Assembly (NCBI GenBank): GCA_019242275.1
Contig: JAFAVT010000238.1
Location: 1 to 61,474 of the forward strand
Direction: 5' to 3'
Source of the DNA: Alphaproteobacteria bacterium
GTDB lineage: Bacteria > Pseudomonadota > Alphaproteobacteria > Micropepsales > Micropepsaceae
Length of the DNA: 61,474 bases
The notes below the pieces were generated by a model that saw only the letters and a list, made by a program, of their open reading frames with translations, was not told the DNA's origin and ran no database searches. How positions within the stretch are numbered: the stretch's first letter is position 1; every line of letters starts with the position of its first letter. Both the position numbers and the translations under genes were made by a program. Below are positions 30,728 to 41,831 of this stretch, one piece after another.

Positions 30728-33271
30728 ATGGCGCGCTACAACGCCAAGGAGGCGGAGAAGCACTGGCAGAAAGTCTGGGACGAAAAACAGTCCTTTCTGA
30801 CGCCGGCGCATTCCGACAAACCCAAAGCCTATGTCCTTGAGATGTTCCCTTATCCCTCGGGGCGCATCCATGTCGGGCACACTCGCAACTACACCATGGG
30901 TGACGTGATCGCCCGCTTCCGCCGCGCCCAGGGCTACAATGTGCTGCATCCCATGGGCTGGGACGCCTTCGGCCTGCCGGCGGAAAATGCCGCTCGCGAC
31001 AAGGGCGTCAGCCCCCGCGACTGGACTTATGAAAACATCGCCGCGATGCGCCAGCAGCTCAAAATGATGGGGCTGACGATTGACTGGTCGCGAGAATTCG
31101 CCACCTGCGATGTGGAATATTATCATCAGCAACAGAAGCTGTTCCTGAAGTTTCTCGACGCCGGCTTTGTCTATCGCGGCGAAGCTGACGTGAACTGGGA
31201 TCCGGTGGACCAGACCGTGCTGGCCAACGAACAGGTGATTGACGGCCGCGGCTGGCGCTCCGGCGCGGTGGTGGAACGCAAGAAGCTCAGCCAGTGGTTC
31301 TTCAAGATCACCGAATTCGCTCCCGAACTGCTGGAGGCACTGGACACGCTGGATCGCTGGCCGGAGAAAGTCCGGCTGATGCAGAAGAACTGGATCGGCC
31401 GCAGTGAAGGTCTGCGCTTTCAGTTCACCTTATCCGATGCGCGCAAGCTGGATGTCTTCACCACCCGGCCGGACACCCTGTTCGGCGCCTCTTTCGTGGC
31501 GCTGTCGCCCGATCATCCCCTGACCCAGGAACTGGCGGCGAACAATCCCAAGCTTCAGGCCTTTATCGCCGAGTGCCGCAAGACCGGCACGGCGGAAGCG
31601 GAAATCGAGAAAGCGGAGAAGCTGGGCTTTGATACCGGTCTCACCGCCACCCACCCTTTCGACGACAACTGGAAGCTGCCCGTGCTGGTGGCCAATTTCG
31701 TGCTGATGGGTTACGGCACCGGCGCCATTTTCGGCTGCCCGGCCCATGACCAGCGCGATCTGGATTTTGCCCGCAAATACGGGCTGCCGGTGACGCCGGT
31801 GGTGGTGCCGCAAGACGCTGATCCGAAAAGCTTCGCCGTCGGCAATGAGGCTTATACCGGCCCCGGCCGGCTGGCGAATTCGCGCTTCCTTGATGGCCTC
31901 GGTGTAGAAGACGCCAAGAATGAAGTCGCCGCGCGGCTTGAAAAGGCCGGCATCGGCACCCGAACGGTGAATTATCGGCTGCGCGACTGGCTGGTCTCGC
32001 GCCAGCGTCCCTGGGGCTGTCCGATTCCGGTGGTGCATTGCGCCAAATGCGGCATGGTGCCGTTGCCGGAAAGTGCCCTGCCGGTCAAGCTGCCGGAGAC
32101 GATAGATTTTTCCAAGACCGGCAATCCCTTGGACCGCGATCTCAGCTGGAAGAACACCACCTGTCCGGTATGCAACGGGCCGGCCCTGCGCGACACCGAT
32201 ACGCTGGATACCTTCGCCGACTCCTCCTGGTATTTTCTGCGCTTCTGCGATCCCAAGGCCGAGCAGCCCGTCAATCGCGCCGCCGCCGATTACTGGATGG
32301 CGGTTGACCAGTATATCGGCGGCATTGAGCACGCCATTTTGCATTTGCTTTACGCCCGCTTCTTCACCCGCGCCTTGAACCGGCTGGGGCTGGTGGGCGT
32401 CAAGGAGCCGTTCGCCGGGCTTTTCACCCAAGGCATGGTTTGCCACGAGACCTACAAGAACGCCGCCGGGGAATGGGTTTCGCCGGATGAAATCGAAAAG
32501 CGCGACGGCAAGGCTTATCTCAACGGCACCGCCAGGGAAGTGAGCGTCGGTCCGTCAGAGAAAATGTCCAAGTCCAAGAAAAACGTGATCGCGCCGGAAG
32601 GCATCATCGAGGATTATGGCGCCGACACCATCCGCTGGTTCATGCTGTCGGACACCCCACCTGAGCGGGACATTGAATGGACCGATGCCGGCGCCGAAGG
32701 CTGCTGGCGCTTTGTCCAGCGCGTGCACCGGCTGGTGACGGACGCCGAGGGCTTGGCCGCGCCCGGCAGCGCGCCCGCCGCGGATGACACCGCGTCCAAA
32801 ACCCTGCGCCAGGCAACCCACAAGGCCATTGCCGCGGTCACCGATCATCTGGAGGGCTTGCGCTTCAACAGCGCCGTTGCCCAACTCTACATCCTGGCCA
32901 ATGCCATTCAGGATGGCGCGGCGGCCAACCCGGCGGTGCGCCGCGAGGCGCTAGAGGCACTCGTGCTGCTGTCGGCGCCTATGATGCCGCATCTGGCCGA
33001 AACTTGCTGGCAGGCTTTGGGCCACACGGCGCTGGTGGTGGAAACGCCGTGGCCCAAACACGATCCCGCTCTGCTGGAATCCGACAGCTTCACCTATCCG
33101 GTGCAGGTCAATGGCAAGCTGCGCGCCACCTTCCAGATCGCCAAGGGCGCCGGCACGGCCGAGGTAGAAAGCACCGCGCTGGCGTTGGCCGACGTGCAGC
33201 GCGCCTTGGGTGGTGCCCCGCCCAAGAAAATCATCGTGGTTCCGGGCCGTATCGTTAATATCGTCGCATGA
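30728..33271 (+). CDS. leuS: Leucyl-tRNA synthetase
   Basis: [47 protein letters not shown]. Confidence 0.98.
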   Translation: MARYNAKEAEKHWQKVWDEKQSFLTPAHSDKPKAYVLEMFPYPSGRIHVGHTRNYTMGDVIARFRRAQGYNVLHPMGWDAFGLPAENAARDKGVSPRDWTYENIAAMRQQLKMMGLTIDWSREFATCDVEYYHQQQKLFLKFLDAGFVYRGEADVNWDPVDQTVLANEQVIDGRGWRSGAVVERKKLSQWFFKITEFAPELLEALDTLDRWPEKVRLMQKNWIGRSEGLRFQFTLSDARKLDVFTTRPDTLFGASFVALSPDHPLTQELAANNPKLQAFIAECRKTGTAEAEIEKAEKLGFDTGLTATHPFDDNWKLPVLVANFVLMGYGTGAIFGCPAHDQRDLDFARKYGLPVTPVVVPQDADPKSFAVGNEAYTGPGRLANSRFLDGLGVEDAKNEVAARLEKAGIGTRTVNYRLRDWLVSRQRPWGCPIPVVHCAKCGMVPLPESALPVKLPETIDFSKTGNPLDRDLSWKNTTCPVCNGPALRDTDTLDTFADSSWYFLRFCDPKAEQPVNRAAADYWMAVDQYIGGIEHAILHLLYARFFTRALNRLGLVGVKEPFAGLFTQGMVCHETYKNAAGEWVSPDEIEKRDGKAYLNGTAREVSVGPSEKMSKSKKNVIAPEGIIEDYGADTIRWFMLSDTPPERDIEWTDAGAEGCWRFVQRVHRLVTDAEGLAAPGSAPAADDTASKTLRQATHKAIAAVTDHLEGLRFNSAVAQLYILANAIQDGAAANPAVRREALEALVLLSAPMMPHLAETCWQALGHTALVVETPWPKHDPALLESDSFTYPVQVNGKLRATFQIAKGAGTAEVESTALALADVQRALGGAPPKKIIVVPGRIVNIVA

Positions 33272-33312
33272 TAAAGCTGCTTCCGCGGCCCGCTTCGCGG
33301 GCGTTCGGTCGG

Positions 33313-33337
33313 GCAAAAGGTCCACTGGACCTTTTGC
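33313..33337. repeat. Palindrome gcaaaaggtcca-c-tggaccttttgc
   Basis: 12-bp perfect arms, 1-nt spacer; shares core with 6390..6414; lies between leuS and the lipobox of lptE. Confidence 0.8.
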
Positions 33338-33363
33338 TGAATCCGACCTCACGGGGAGGCGGG

Positions 33364-33834
33364 GTGGTGCTCATCATCGCGCTCTGCGCGCTGATGGCCG
33401 CCTGCGGCTTTCATCCCATGTATGGCGCCGGCCTGTCACCGCAATTGTCCAGCATTTATGTCGAGCCGCTGGCGGAGCGCGACGGCTATGAACTGCGTAA
33501 CACCCTGATTGATCTTCTGGGCTCCAATGGCGAGATGCGCGGCAAGCGTTATCGTCTCACCCTCACCTTGCGCGAAAGCAATCAGGGCGTGGCGCTGCGC
33601 GGCGATGCCGCCATCACCCGCTACAATGACACCCTGGCCGCCAACTTCACCCTCACCGACATGAACGGCAAGGTCATCACTGAAGGCAGCCAGACCGGCC
33701 TGACCGCCTACAATGTCACTTCGTCGCCTTATGCCACCATGATGGCGCAGCAGGATGCCGACAAGCGTGCCGCCCAGGACATCGCCGAGCATATCCGCCT
33801 CGACCTCGCCGCCTATTTTCGTCAGCGCCGATGA
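33364..33834 (+). CDS. lptE: LPS-assembly lipoprotein LptE
   Basis: VVLIIALCALMAACGFHPMYG lipobox; the ORF opens at 33268 but the first 32 codons run through a palindrome, so the GTG at 33364 is preferred. Confidence 0.85.
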   Translation: MVLIIALCALMAACGFHPMYGAGLSPQLSSIYVEPLAERDGYELRNTLIDLLGSNGEMRGKRYRLTLTLRESNQGVALRGDAAITRYNDTLAANFTLTDMNGKVITEGSQTGLTAYNVTSSPYATMMAQQDADKRAAQDIAEHIRLDLAAYFRQRR

Positions 33835-34853
33835 TCATCAAAAGCCATGAAGCCGACAAATTTGTCGCCGCGCCGCCCAAGGCGCTGGAAGCGGCGCTGG
33901 TCTTTGGCCCCGATGCCGGCCTGGTGCAGGAGCGGGCGGAGAAGCTGTTAAAGACGGTGGTGTCTGATCTTTCTGATCCCTTCAATGCCGTGGACCTGAA
34001 CGAAGCGGTGCTGCTGGGCGATCCCGCGCGGCTGTTCGATGAAGCCGCTGCCATTTCCATGCTGGGCGGGCGGCGGGTAATCCGCATCCGCGGCGCCGGC
34101 AATGATCTGGCGGAGTTGTTTGAATCGTTTTTGGAAAATCATACCGGCGACGCGCTGGTGGTGCTGGAAGCCGGCGACCTCGCCAAGTCGTCGGCCTTGC
34201 GCAAACTGTTTGAAGGCGATGCATCCGCCGCCGCCATTGCCTGCTATGCCGATTCCGCCCGCGATCTGGCCGATGTCGTGCGCGATGAATTGCGCGCCCT
34301 GGGCTTCGCCTTGGCGCCGGGCGCAGTGGAAGAAGCGGTGGCGCGCCTGGGCAATGACCGCGGTGTGACGCGGCGCGAGCTTGAGAAGCTGGCGCTTTAC
34401 GCCCATGGACAGAAGCAGATCACGCCTGAGGATATCCGCGCCGTGATGGGCGATGAAAGCCAGGCCCGCAGTGAAAGCGCCTTCGATGCCGCCGGCAGCG
34501 GCGATTACGCCCGGCTCGACCTGGAACTGGAAAGACTATGGGCGGCCGATATCCAGCCTGCGCAGATACTCCGCGGCGCCATGGGCCATTTTCAGCGCCT
34601 GACGCTGGCCAAGGAAGGCATGGCGCGTGGCGAGACGATTGACGCGGTGATGCGCAAATTCTTTCCGCCCATCCATTTCTCCCGCGCCGACAGTTTCAAG
34701 GCCCAGGCCCGCAACTGGAACAGCGAAAAGCTGGCCGACGCGCTGGACATGCTGCTGGAAGCCGAAGCTCTCTCCCGCACCACCTCTGTGCCGGCCGAGG
34801 CCGTCACCGGCCGCACCCTGCTGAACATTGCAGCACTGGCGAAGGCGCGATAA
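33831..34853 (+). CDS. holA: DNA polymerase III subunit delta
   Basis: [23 protein letters not shown]...[12 protein letters not shown]...[38 protein letters not shown]; downstream of lptE. Confidence 0.93.
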   Translation: MIIKSHEADKFVAAPPKALEAALVFGPDAGLVQERAEKLLKTVVSDLSDPFNAVDLNEAVLLGDPARLFDEAAAISMLGGRRVIRIRGAGNDLAELFESFLENHTGDALVVLEAGDLAKSSALRKLFEGDASAAAIACYADSARDLADVVRDELRALGFALAPGAVEEAVARLGNDRGVTRRELEKLALYAHGQKQITPEDIRAVMGDESQARSESAFDAAGSGDYARLDLELERLWAADIQPAQILRGAMGHFQRLTLAKEGMARGETIDAVMRKFFPPIHFSRADSFKAQARNWNSEKLADALDMLLEAEALSRTTSVPAEAVTGRTLLNIAALAKAR

Positions 34854-34911
34854 TTTTTTTGGTCGCGGTTCCGGACGGAAAACCGCTAGACACTTTTCCT
34901 GGAACCGCTCC

Positions 34912-35673
34912 ATGCTCAAAGTCCGCGTCATTCCCTGTCTGGATGTGAAGGACGGCCGCGTCGTCAAGGGCATCAATTTCGAATCCCTGCGCGATGCCGG
35001 CGACCCGGTGGAACAGGCCGTCCTCTATGACCGGGCCGGCGCCGACGAGCTCTGCTTCCTCGACATCACCGCCAGCCATGAGGCCCGCGGCACCTTGCTG
35101 GATGTGGTGCGGCGCACGGCGGAAGTCTGCTTCATGCCCCTGACGGTGGGCGGTGGCGTGCGCACGCTGGACGATATTCGCAGCCTGCTCTTGGCCGGCG
35201 CCGACAAGGTTTCGATCAACACTGCTGCGGTGGCGCGGCCCCAATTTGTGGCGGAAGCAGCCGAAAAATTCGGCAGCCAGTGCATCGTCGCCGCCATTGA
35301 CGCCAAAATGGCCCCGTCTGGTCGCTATGAAATCTATACTCATGGCGGCCGGCGCGAGACCGGCATTGATGCGATAGAGCATGCCAGAAAGCTGGTGGGC
35401 TTCGGCGCCGGTGAAGTGCTGCTCACATCCATGGACCGCGACGGTGTCAAATCCGGCTATGACCTCAAATTGACGCGCGCGGTGTCCGACGCGGTGCCGG
35501 TGCCGGTGATCGCATCGGGCGGTGTCGGTTCGGCCGAAGACCTGGTGGACGGCGTCATCAAGGGCCATGCCAGCGCCGTGCTGGCCGCCTCCATCTTTCA
35601 TTTCGGCGAAGTCAGCATTGTACAAGCTAAGGCGGCGCTGGCGGCGGCAGGGTTGCCCGTTCGCCCCGTCTAG
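34912..35673 (+). CDS. hisF: Imidazole glycerol phosphate synthase subunit HisF
   Basis: [36 protein letters not shown]...[14 protein letters not shown]. Confidence 0.97.
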   Translation: MLKVRVIPCLDVKDGRVVKGINFESLRDAGDPVEQAVLYDRAGADELCFLDITASHEARGTLLDVVRRTAEVCFMPLTVGGGVRTLDDIRSLLLAGADKVSINTAAVARPQFVAEAAEKFGSQCIVAAIDAKMAPSGRYEIYTHGGRRETGIDAIEHARKLVGFGAGEVLLTSMDRDGVKSGYDLKLTRAVSDAVPVPVIASGGVGSAEDLVDGVIKGHASAVLAASIFHFGEVSIVQAKAALAAAGLPVRPV

Positions 35674-35697
35674 AGATTTTGGATCCGGCGATCGCTC

Positions 35698-35837
35698 CTC
35701 ATGCTTCGATCCGCCTTCGCTCACGCTTCGGTGGACGGGTGAGATGAACTGACCCGCCATAGCCTTGGCGACGGCGGACAGGCTCAGCATGAGGATATTT
35801 TTCATTTTCCTCACCCTGAGCTTGTCGAAGGGTGAGG
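35698..35837. repeat. Two-hairpin REP/BIME-like element with a 69-bp internal insertion
   Basis: Same layout as 17695..17765, but interrupted after ctcatgcttcga by 35710..35778 (tccgcc...ggcgga). Confidence 0.75.
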
Positions 35838-35881
35838 CGACTGCTTCCGTATAGAGTTAATTGCTCTGAAGCGTTTTGGAT

Positions 35882-36673
35882 TCAGATATCCAGTTCCACC
35901 ATCACCGGCACATGGTCTGACGCTTTCTGCCAGCCCCGCATTTTCTTGAAGATGGTCTGGCTCTTCAATGCACCGGCAAGGTCGGGGCTGGCCCAGACAT
36001 GATCCAGCCGCCGCCCACGGTCCGAGGCTTCCCAATCGGCGGCGCGGTAGCTCCACCAGCTATAGATTTTTTCCTCCGGCGGGATAAAGCGGCGAGTGAC
36101 GTCAATCCAGTCAAATGCCGCCTGGGCCTCGCCGAACAGTTTGGTCTCGACCGGCGTGTGGCTGACCACATCCAGCAACTGTTTGTGACTCCAGACATCG
36201 GATTCCAGCGGTGCCACATTCAGGTCGCCCAGCAGCAGCACCGGGTCGCGCCGTGACTTGCGCTTGGCAAAGAAGCGCTCCATCGCCCGCAAAAAGTGCA
36301 GCTTGTGGTCGAATTTCGCGTTGACCCCGGGGTCGGGAATATCGCCGCCGGCGGGTACATAGAAATTGTGCAGCTCCACGCCATTGGCCAAGGTCACGCC
36401 CATATGGCGGGCATGCCCTTCGCGGCAGAAATCCTGCGGCCCGGTTTTGCGAAAGGGCAGGCGCGAGACCACCGCCACCCCGTGATAGGCCTTCTGGCCA
36501 TGTATGGCCTGGTGCACATAGCCCAGCTTGTGAAAGGGCAGGGCGGGAAACAGGCCGTTCTCGACCTTGGTCTCCTGTAGGCACAGCACATCGGGCTGCT
36601 TTTCACGCAGAAAGCGCGCTACCAGGGCGATGCGATGGCGCACCGAATTGATGTTCCAGGTGGCGATTTTCAT
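35882..36673 (-). CDS. xthA: Exodeoxyribonuclease III
   Basis: MKIATWNINSVRHRI, DVLCLQETKVEN, LLGDLNVAP, SDHVPVMVEL. Confidence 0.95.
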   Translation of the reverse strand: MKIATWNINSVRHRIALVARFLREKQPDVLCLQETKVENGLFPALPFHKLGYVHQAIHGQKAYHGVAVVSRLPFRKTGPQDFCREGHARHMGVTLANGVELHNFYVPAGGDIPDPGVNAKFDHKLHFLRAMERFFAKRKSRRDPVLLLGDLNVAPLESDVWSHKQLLDVVSHTPVETKLFGEAQAAFDWIDVTRRFIPPEEKIYSWWSYRAADWEASDRGRRLDHVWASPDLAGALKSQTIFKKMRGWQKASDHVPVMVELDI

Positions 36674-36863
36674 CTTTCGCAGCCCTTCCATGCTGCATTT
36701 GCACGTCGCGTTAACGTGCGCATAAAATTGTGATTTCTTCCATGTTTATCAAATACATAGAAGTTAACATATGCAAAAATGTCATAACTAGACATACTTG
36801 AAACGCCATATCAGAGGATTACATTGCGGTGCAGCAAAGAGTTGCATTTCACAGGAGCATTTC

Positions 36864-36992
36864 ATGTCCAACCTTATTTCCCTTGCCTCGGTCCAGGCTC
36901 CCAGCGGCGAGCGGGTTTCCAATGTTCTTTCCGCCGCCTCGGCCCTGATCAGCGGCGCCGTCCTGATGCTGGCCCTGGCCATCGCCTTCTAA
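36864..36992 (+). CDS. Small (42 aa) putative membrane protein
   Basis: RBS-like acaggagc 5' of ATG; MSNLISLASVQAPSGERVSNVLSAASALISGAVLMLALAIAF with one hydrophobic C-terminal segment. Confidence 0.5.
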   Translation: MSNLISLASVQAPSGERVSNVLSAASALISGAVLMLALAIAF

Positions 36993-37027
36993 GCACTCAG
37001 CGGCCCTCCGGCGGCGATAGCCGCCCA

Positions 37028-38095
37028 TTAAACAAGGCTGGCCAACGGCCAGCGGGCGCGCGGTGATGTCCCCAACCCATCGCCGCCGTCCGCCGCCAGC
37101 TTTTCCAGCCCCGCCCAGGCGATCATCGCCGCATTGTCGGTGCACAGCGCCGGCGGCGGCACCGCCAGGCGATAATTCTCGCGGGCGCAAAGCCCGCTCA
37201 GCGCCGCCGCGATGGCGCGATTGGCGGCAACGCCGCCGGCCACCACCAGATGCCGCGCCGCACTTTGCGGAAAATCCTTCTCGAACATCCGCATCGCTGT
37301 TTGCGTGCGATCGGTGAGAATTGCAATCACCGCCGCCTGAAAGCTGGCGCAGACATCTTCCACCTTCACCGGCTGGCGTTCGACCAGAAGCCGCACCGCG
37401 GTCTTGAGGCCACTGAAGGAAAAGTCGGCATTGCGCCGCACATTATGTCCGCTTACCAGCGGCCGCGGCAGATCAAAGGCGCGGGGGTTGCCCTTTGCCG
37501 CCAGCTTTTCCACTTCCGGCCCGCCGGGATAGGCAAGGCCGAGCAGCTTGGCCACCTTGTCAAAGGCTTCACCCACCGCGTCATCAATGGTGCTGCCATA
37601 GAGGCGAAAATCGTTCAGCCCGCCAACGCCCAAAAGCTGGCAATGGCCGCCCGACACCAGCAGCAGCAGGAAGGGAAAAGCCGTTCCTTCCGTCAACCGC
37701 GCCGTCAGCGCGTGGCCCATCAGGTGATTGACGGCAATCAGCGGTTTGCCAAGCCCCAGCGCGACGCCTTTGGCGGTGGTCAGGCCCACCATCACCCCGC
37801 CGATCAGGCCGGGGCCGGCGGTGGCAGCAACGCCGTCAATGTCCCGCGCCGTGATCTTCGCCTCGTCCAGGGCCCGTTCAATCACCCCATCCAGGATTTC
37901 CAGATGGGCGCGCGAGGCGATTTCCGGCACCACGCCGCCATAAGGGGCATGGGCGCCGGCCTGGCTGGCGACGATGTTGGAAAGAATTTCGCCGGGCCCC
38001 GGCGCATGCCCGCGCATCACCGCCGCCGCGGTCTCATCGCAACTGGTTTCGATGCCCAGAATGGTGAAGCTCTTGTCTTGACTCTTGCTTGGCAT
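37028..38095 (-). CDS. tsaD: tRNA N6-adenosine threonylcarbamoyltransferase TsaD
   Basis: [57 protein letters not shown]. Confidence 0.97.
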   Translation of the reverse strand: MPSKSQDKSFTILGIETSCDETAAAVMRGHAPGPGEILSNIVASQAGAHAPYGGVVPEIASRAHLEILDGVIERALDEAKITARDIDGVAATAGPGLIGGVMVGLTTAKGVALGLGKPLIAVNHLMGHALTARLTEGTAFPFLLLLVSGGHCQLLGVGGLNDFRLYGSTIDDAVGEAFDKVAKLLGLAYPGGPEVEKLAAKGNPRAFDLPRPLVSGHNVRRNADFSFSGLKTAVRLLVERQPVKVEDVCASFQAAVIAILTDRTQTAMRMFEKDFPQSAARHLVVAGGVAANRAIAAALSGLCARENYRLAVPPPALCTDNAAMIAWAGLEKLAADGGDGLGTSPRARWPLASLV

Positions 38096-38123
38096 GGGGC
38101 GGTCCTTTACGCCAAAAGCCTAG

Positions 38124-38173
38124 AGCGCAATCCGAAAAGTGTGAAACGGTTTTCGGAAAAATTGCGCGACAAA
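38124..38173. repeat. Imperfect palindromic element gcgcaatccgaaaagtgtgaaacggttttcggaaaaattgcgcgac
   Basis: Internal dyad; a diverged second copy lies at 463..511. Confidence 0.75.
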
Positions 38174-38181
38174 TCAAATAA

Positions 38182-38224
38182 CTAGAGCATGATCGCAATT
38201 CAAATAATTGCGATCATGCTCTAG
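38182..38224. repeat. Perfect 19-bp inverted repeat ctagagcatgatcgcaatt-caaat-aattgcgatcatgctctag
   Basis: Arms 38182-38200 and 38206-38224 are exact reverse complements. Confidence 0.95.
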
Positions 38225-38238
38225 ATGCGGCAAAAGTC

Positions 38239-38934
38239 TTGATGCGCGTCCTGATCACCCGCCCGCAGGAAGATGGTGCCACCATCGCCGCACAGCTGGC
38301 GGCGGCGGGACATCAGCCGCTCCTCGCTCCCCTGCTGCAAACCCGGTGGCTGGGCGGGCCTCCACTTGATCTTGCCGGCGTCGCCGCCATTCTCGCTACT
38401 TCGGCCAATGGCGTACGGGCCTTTGCCCGTCGCAGCGACCGCCGCGATATTCCGCTTTTCGCTGTCGGGCCCCAGACCACACAGGAAGCCCGCGCCGCCG
38501 GTTTCGCCAAAGTCGAAAATGCCGCCGGCGATGCCCGCGCCCTGGCCGCGGCAGTACCGGGCTGGATCGCGCCGGCGGCCGGCCCCCTGCTGCATATCTG
38601 CGGCGAAGACGGCGCCGGCAATTTGGCTGAGGAGCTTACGGAAAAGGGCTATGCCGTGCGGCGGCAAGTCCTTTATGCCGTTGATGCATTGCCCCTCCCG
38701 CATGCCGCGGCCAAAGCCCTGCGCGCCGGCGCTGTTGATGCCGCCCTGTTCTTTTCCCCCCGCAGTGCCCGCATTTTTCTGGAGCAGGCTGCCGGCATGC
38801 CGTTGGGCAGCGTGACCGCCTTTTGCATCAGCCCCGCCACCGCTGCGGTGCTGCCGGCGGGCACCTTTGCTGCCATTCGCGTCGCCGCCATGCCCAATCA
38901 GGAGGCATTGCTGGCGCTGATGGACCGGCCTTGA
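38239..38934 (+). CDS. hemD: Uroporphyrinogen-III synthase
   Basis: [32 protein letters not shown]...[17 protein letters not shown]...[11 protein letters not shown]. Confidence 0.85.
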   Translation: MMRVLITRPQEDGATIAAQLAAAGHQPLLAPLLQTRWLGGPPLDLAGVAAILATSANGVRAFARRSDRRDIPLFAVGPQTTQEARAAGFAKVENAAGDARALAAAVPGWIAPAAGPLLHICGEDGAGNLAEELTEKGYAVRRQVLYAVDALPLPHAAAKALRAGAVDAALFFSPRSARIFLEQAAGMPLGSVTAFCISPATAAVLPAGTFAAIRVAAMPNQEALLALMDRP

Positions 38935-38966
38935 CGGAATTGACGGGGCAACGTCACTCTTCGCGT

Positions 38967-40487
38967 ATGCAGCAGGAGGCCTTTGCCAACACCGAGGATT
39001 TTGGCGGCCCCGACATTGTCGCCGTGCCCGGCCGTCTTGCCCGCCCCGGCCGGGATGCGCCTTACGCCAGTTACGAACTGGCCCGCGCCTTTGATGAAAT
39101 GTTTGCAGCTGACGGGGCGGTGCGGCCGCCTTATGCCGCGCTGGATTCGCGCCTTTCCACGCTGTCGCTGGAAGAATTGTCCCGCCGCCAGCAGGCCTGC
39201 GAGCAAAGCTTCCTGCACCAGGGCATCACCTTCACCGTCTATAACGACAACCGCGCCACCGAGCGGATCATCCCCACCGATCTTCTGCCCCGCATCATCA
39301 CCGCCGCGGAATGGGCGCGGCTGGAGGCCGGTCTCACCCAGCGCATTGTCGCCCTCAACATGTTCCTGCGCGATATTTACGGCGATGGGCGGGTGCTGAA
39401 GGATGGCGTGGTGCCGCGCGCCATGATTTTCGGCTCCAAGCATTACCGGCGCGAGATGCGCGGGCTACCGGTGCCCCATGGCGCCTATGTCAATATCTGC
39501 GGCAGCGACCTGATCCGCAATGAAAGCGGCGCCTTTGTCGTGCTGGAAGACAATCTGCGCGTGCCCTCCGGCGTCAGCTACATGCTGGCCAATCGCGATG
39601 TGGCGCGCCGCGCTTTCCCCGCCGTCTTCCGCTCCATGAATGTGCGCCCGATCGAGCAGTACCCGCTGGAGCTTCTGGCGACATTGCGCTCCCTGGCGCC
39701 GTTCCATGAAGACGTCTCCATCGCCGTGCTGACCCCGGGGGTCTTCAACAGCGCCTACTTCGAACACGCGTTCCTCGCCCGCCAGATGGGGGTCGAGCTG
39801 GTGGAAGGGCGCGACCTGCTGATCAACGACAATGTCGTCTATACCCGCACCACCTCGGGCCTAAAGCGCATTGACGTCATCTATCGCCGCATTGACGATG
39901 ACTTTGTTGATCCCCTGATCTTCCGCGAGGATTCCGCTTTGGGCGTGCCGGGTCTGTTCAACGCCTATCGCGCCGGCAATGTAATGATCGCCAATGCGCT
40001 TGGCACCGGCGTTGCCGACGACAAGGCGGTTTATGCCTATGTTCCGCGCCTGATCCGCTATTACCTGTCGGAAGAGCCCATCCTCGACAATGTCGAGACC
40101 TTCCTCTGCCGGGAGGAAAAATCGCTGAACCATGTTCTGGCCAATCTCGACAAGCTGGTGGTCAAGGCGGTGGGTGAAAGCGGCGGTTACGGCATGCTGG
40201 TGGGGCCGCATGCCTCCCAAACCGAACGCGAGGAATTTGCTGCGAAGGTCAAGGCCGATCCTGACAATTACATCGCCCAGCCCACCATCCAGCTTTCCAC
40301 CGCCCCCACCTTTGTCGGTAAAGGGGTTGAGGCGCGGCATGTGGATTTGCGGCCCTTCATCCTGCATGGCGCCGAAACCAAGATCGTGCCCGGGGCGCTC
40401 ACCCGCGTTGCCCTCAAGCGCGGCAGCCTGGTGGTGAATTCCAGCCAGGGCGGCGGCAGCAAAGACACTTGGGTGCTGAGCCAATGA
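38967..40487 (+). CDS. Circularly permuted type 2 ATP-grasp protein (DUF404/DUF407)
   Basis: [31 protein letters not shown]...[23 protein letters not shown]...[15 protein letters not shown]...[27 protein letters not shown]. Confidence 0.93.
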   Translation: MQQEAFANTEDFGGPDIVAVPGRLARPGRDAPYASYELARAFDEMFAADGAVRPPYAALDSRLSTLSLEELSRRQQACEQSFLHQGITFTVYNDNRATERIIPTDLLPRIITAAEWARLEAGLTQRIVALNMFLRDIYGDGRVLKDGVVPRAMIFGSKHYRREMRGLPVPHGAYVNICGSDLIRNESGAFVVLEDNLRVPSGVSYMLANRDVARRAFPAVFRSMNVRPIEQYPLELLATLRSLAPFHEDVSIAVLTPGVFNSAYFEHAFLARQMGVELVEGRDLLINDNVVYTRTTSGLKRIDVIYRRIDDDFVDPLIFREDSALGVPGLFNAYRAGNVMIANALGTGVADDKAVYAYVPRLIRYYLSEEPILDNVETFLCREEKSLNHVLANLDKLVVKAVGESGGYGMLVGPHASQTEREEFAAKVKADPDNYIAQPTIQLSTAPTFVGKGVEARHVDLRPFILHGAETKIVPGALTRVALKRGSLVVNSSQGGGSKDTWVLSQ

Positions 40488-40511
40488 GGCACGGCGCCCA
40501 ACAGCACTCCG

Positions 40512-40675
40512 TGTCATGGCCCGCGAAAGCGGGTCATATCCCATCGCTGTCATGGCCCGCCGGAGAGCGGGCCACCCAGTTGAAGCGGGGCGCAGTTTTG
40601 CAGAAAAGAATATCGCTCTTCTCGATACCGCCTGGTGCGGTATCACCTGGATGGCCCGCATTTGCGGGCCATGAC
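40512..40675. repeat. REP/BIME-like array (GTCATGGCCCGC family)
   Basis: gtcatggcccgcgaaagcgggtcat, gtcatggcccgccggagagcgggccac, atggcccgcatttgcgggccatgac; related to 4881..5017. Confidence 0.8.
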
Positions 40676-40692
40676 TATAAAGGCGGTGCCGC

Positions 40693-41637
40693 TTGCTAAG
40701 CCGCGTCGCCGACTCCCTCTACTGGATGGCCCGTTATATCGAGCGGGCCGAGCACACTGCCCGCCTCCTGGCCGTGAAGCTGGAATCCATGGTCGAGCAG
40801 ACGCCCGATGATGCCACCGCCTCCTGGGCCCGGGTGGTCGAGGCTCTCACCGGCGACGACCAGCCGGTAACGCACCAGGATGCCTTCGTCATCACCAAGC
40901 GCCTGGCCTTCGACCGCGACAATGATGCGGCGCTGGTCAATTCGCTGGCCATGGCGCGCGACAATGCCCGCCAGGTGCGCGAGGCGCTGTCGAACGAAGT
41001 CTGGGAAAATCTCAACCGGCTTTATTTGCGCCTGTCGCCGGTGACGATGGATTCCATCTGGGTTCACACTCCCGCCCGCCTGTTCCGCGAAGCGCTGGAG
41101 GAAATGCACGCCCTGGAAGGCGTCACCTATTCCACCTTGAGCCATGGCGAGGGCTGGTACTTTCTGGAACTGGGGCGCCATATTGAACGGGTGCAGTTGA
41201 TCGGCCGCCTGCTGGACGTGCATTTCCGCAAGGCCGGCGACGGCATGCGGGGGCCGAAATATTTCGACTGGCTGGTGCTGCTGAAATTCTGCACCGCCTG
41301 GGAGCCTTACACCAAGCAATACACCGCCTCGATCCGGCCGCAGAAGATCGCCGAATTCCTGCTGTTTGATGCCGAGTTTCCCCACTCTGTCTGCTTCTCG
41401 GTGGACCGCATGACCGAGGCCCTGGCCCGGGTGGCGCCCGGCGCGCCGCCGGCGCGCCGCGCCGCGGTGGAGCGGCTGGCCGGCCGGTTGAAGGCGGCAG
41501 TGGATTTCGGCCAGGTGGATGACCTGATGAGCGGGGGCATCGCCGGCTTCATCGCCGATATCACCAGGCAGTGCGAACAGATTCATAAGACTCTGTATTC
41601 TTCATACATAACTTATGGCGCGGAGACGGTGCTGTGA
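40693..41637 (+). CDS. Alpha-E domain-containing protein
   Basis: LLSRVADSLYWMARYIERAEHTARLLAVKLESM; downstream of cp-ATP-grasp; TTG start likely. Confidence 0.92.
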   Translation: MLSRVADSLYWMARYIERAEHTARLLAVKLESMVEQTPDDATASWARVVEALTGDDQPVTHQDAFVITKRLAFDRDNDAALVNSLAMARDNARQVREALSNEVWENLNRLYLRLSPVTMDSIWVHTPARLFREALEEMHALEGVTYSTLSHGEGWYFLELGRHIERVQLIGRLLDVHFRKAGDGMRGPKYFDWLVLLKFCTAWEPYTKQYTASIRPQKIAEFLLFDAEFPHSVCFSVDRMTEALARVAPGAPPARRAAVERLAGRLKAAVDFGQVDDLMSGGIAGFIADITRQCEQIHKTLYSSYITYGAETVL

Positions 41638-41653
41638 TGGCTCCAATGCATTT

Positions 41654-41825
41654 TACCCTCCCCTTGAGGGTGGAGGTAGCGACAGCGTACCGACATCGAA
41701 TTGCGAAGCAATTCGGGGAGGGGTCGAACGCATCCCATGCGTTCGTGAGTCCGCGAACGAGACCCCTCCCCGAAATTTGCTCGCTTGGCGCTCTCAAATT
41801 TCGACCCTCCTTCAAGGGGAGGGTA
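41654..41825. repeat. MITE-like/palindromic element with CCCTCCCCTTGA termini
   Basis: taccctccccttgagggtgg ... ccctccttcaaggggagggta; internal ggggaggggtc / gacccctcccc inverted repeat; about 172 bp inside an operon. Confidence 0.7.
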
Positions 41826-41831
41826 GGATAA

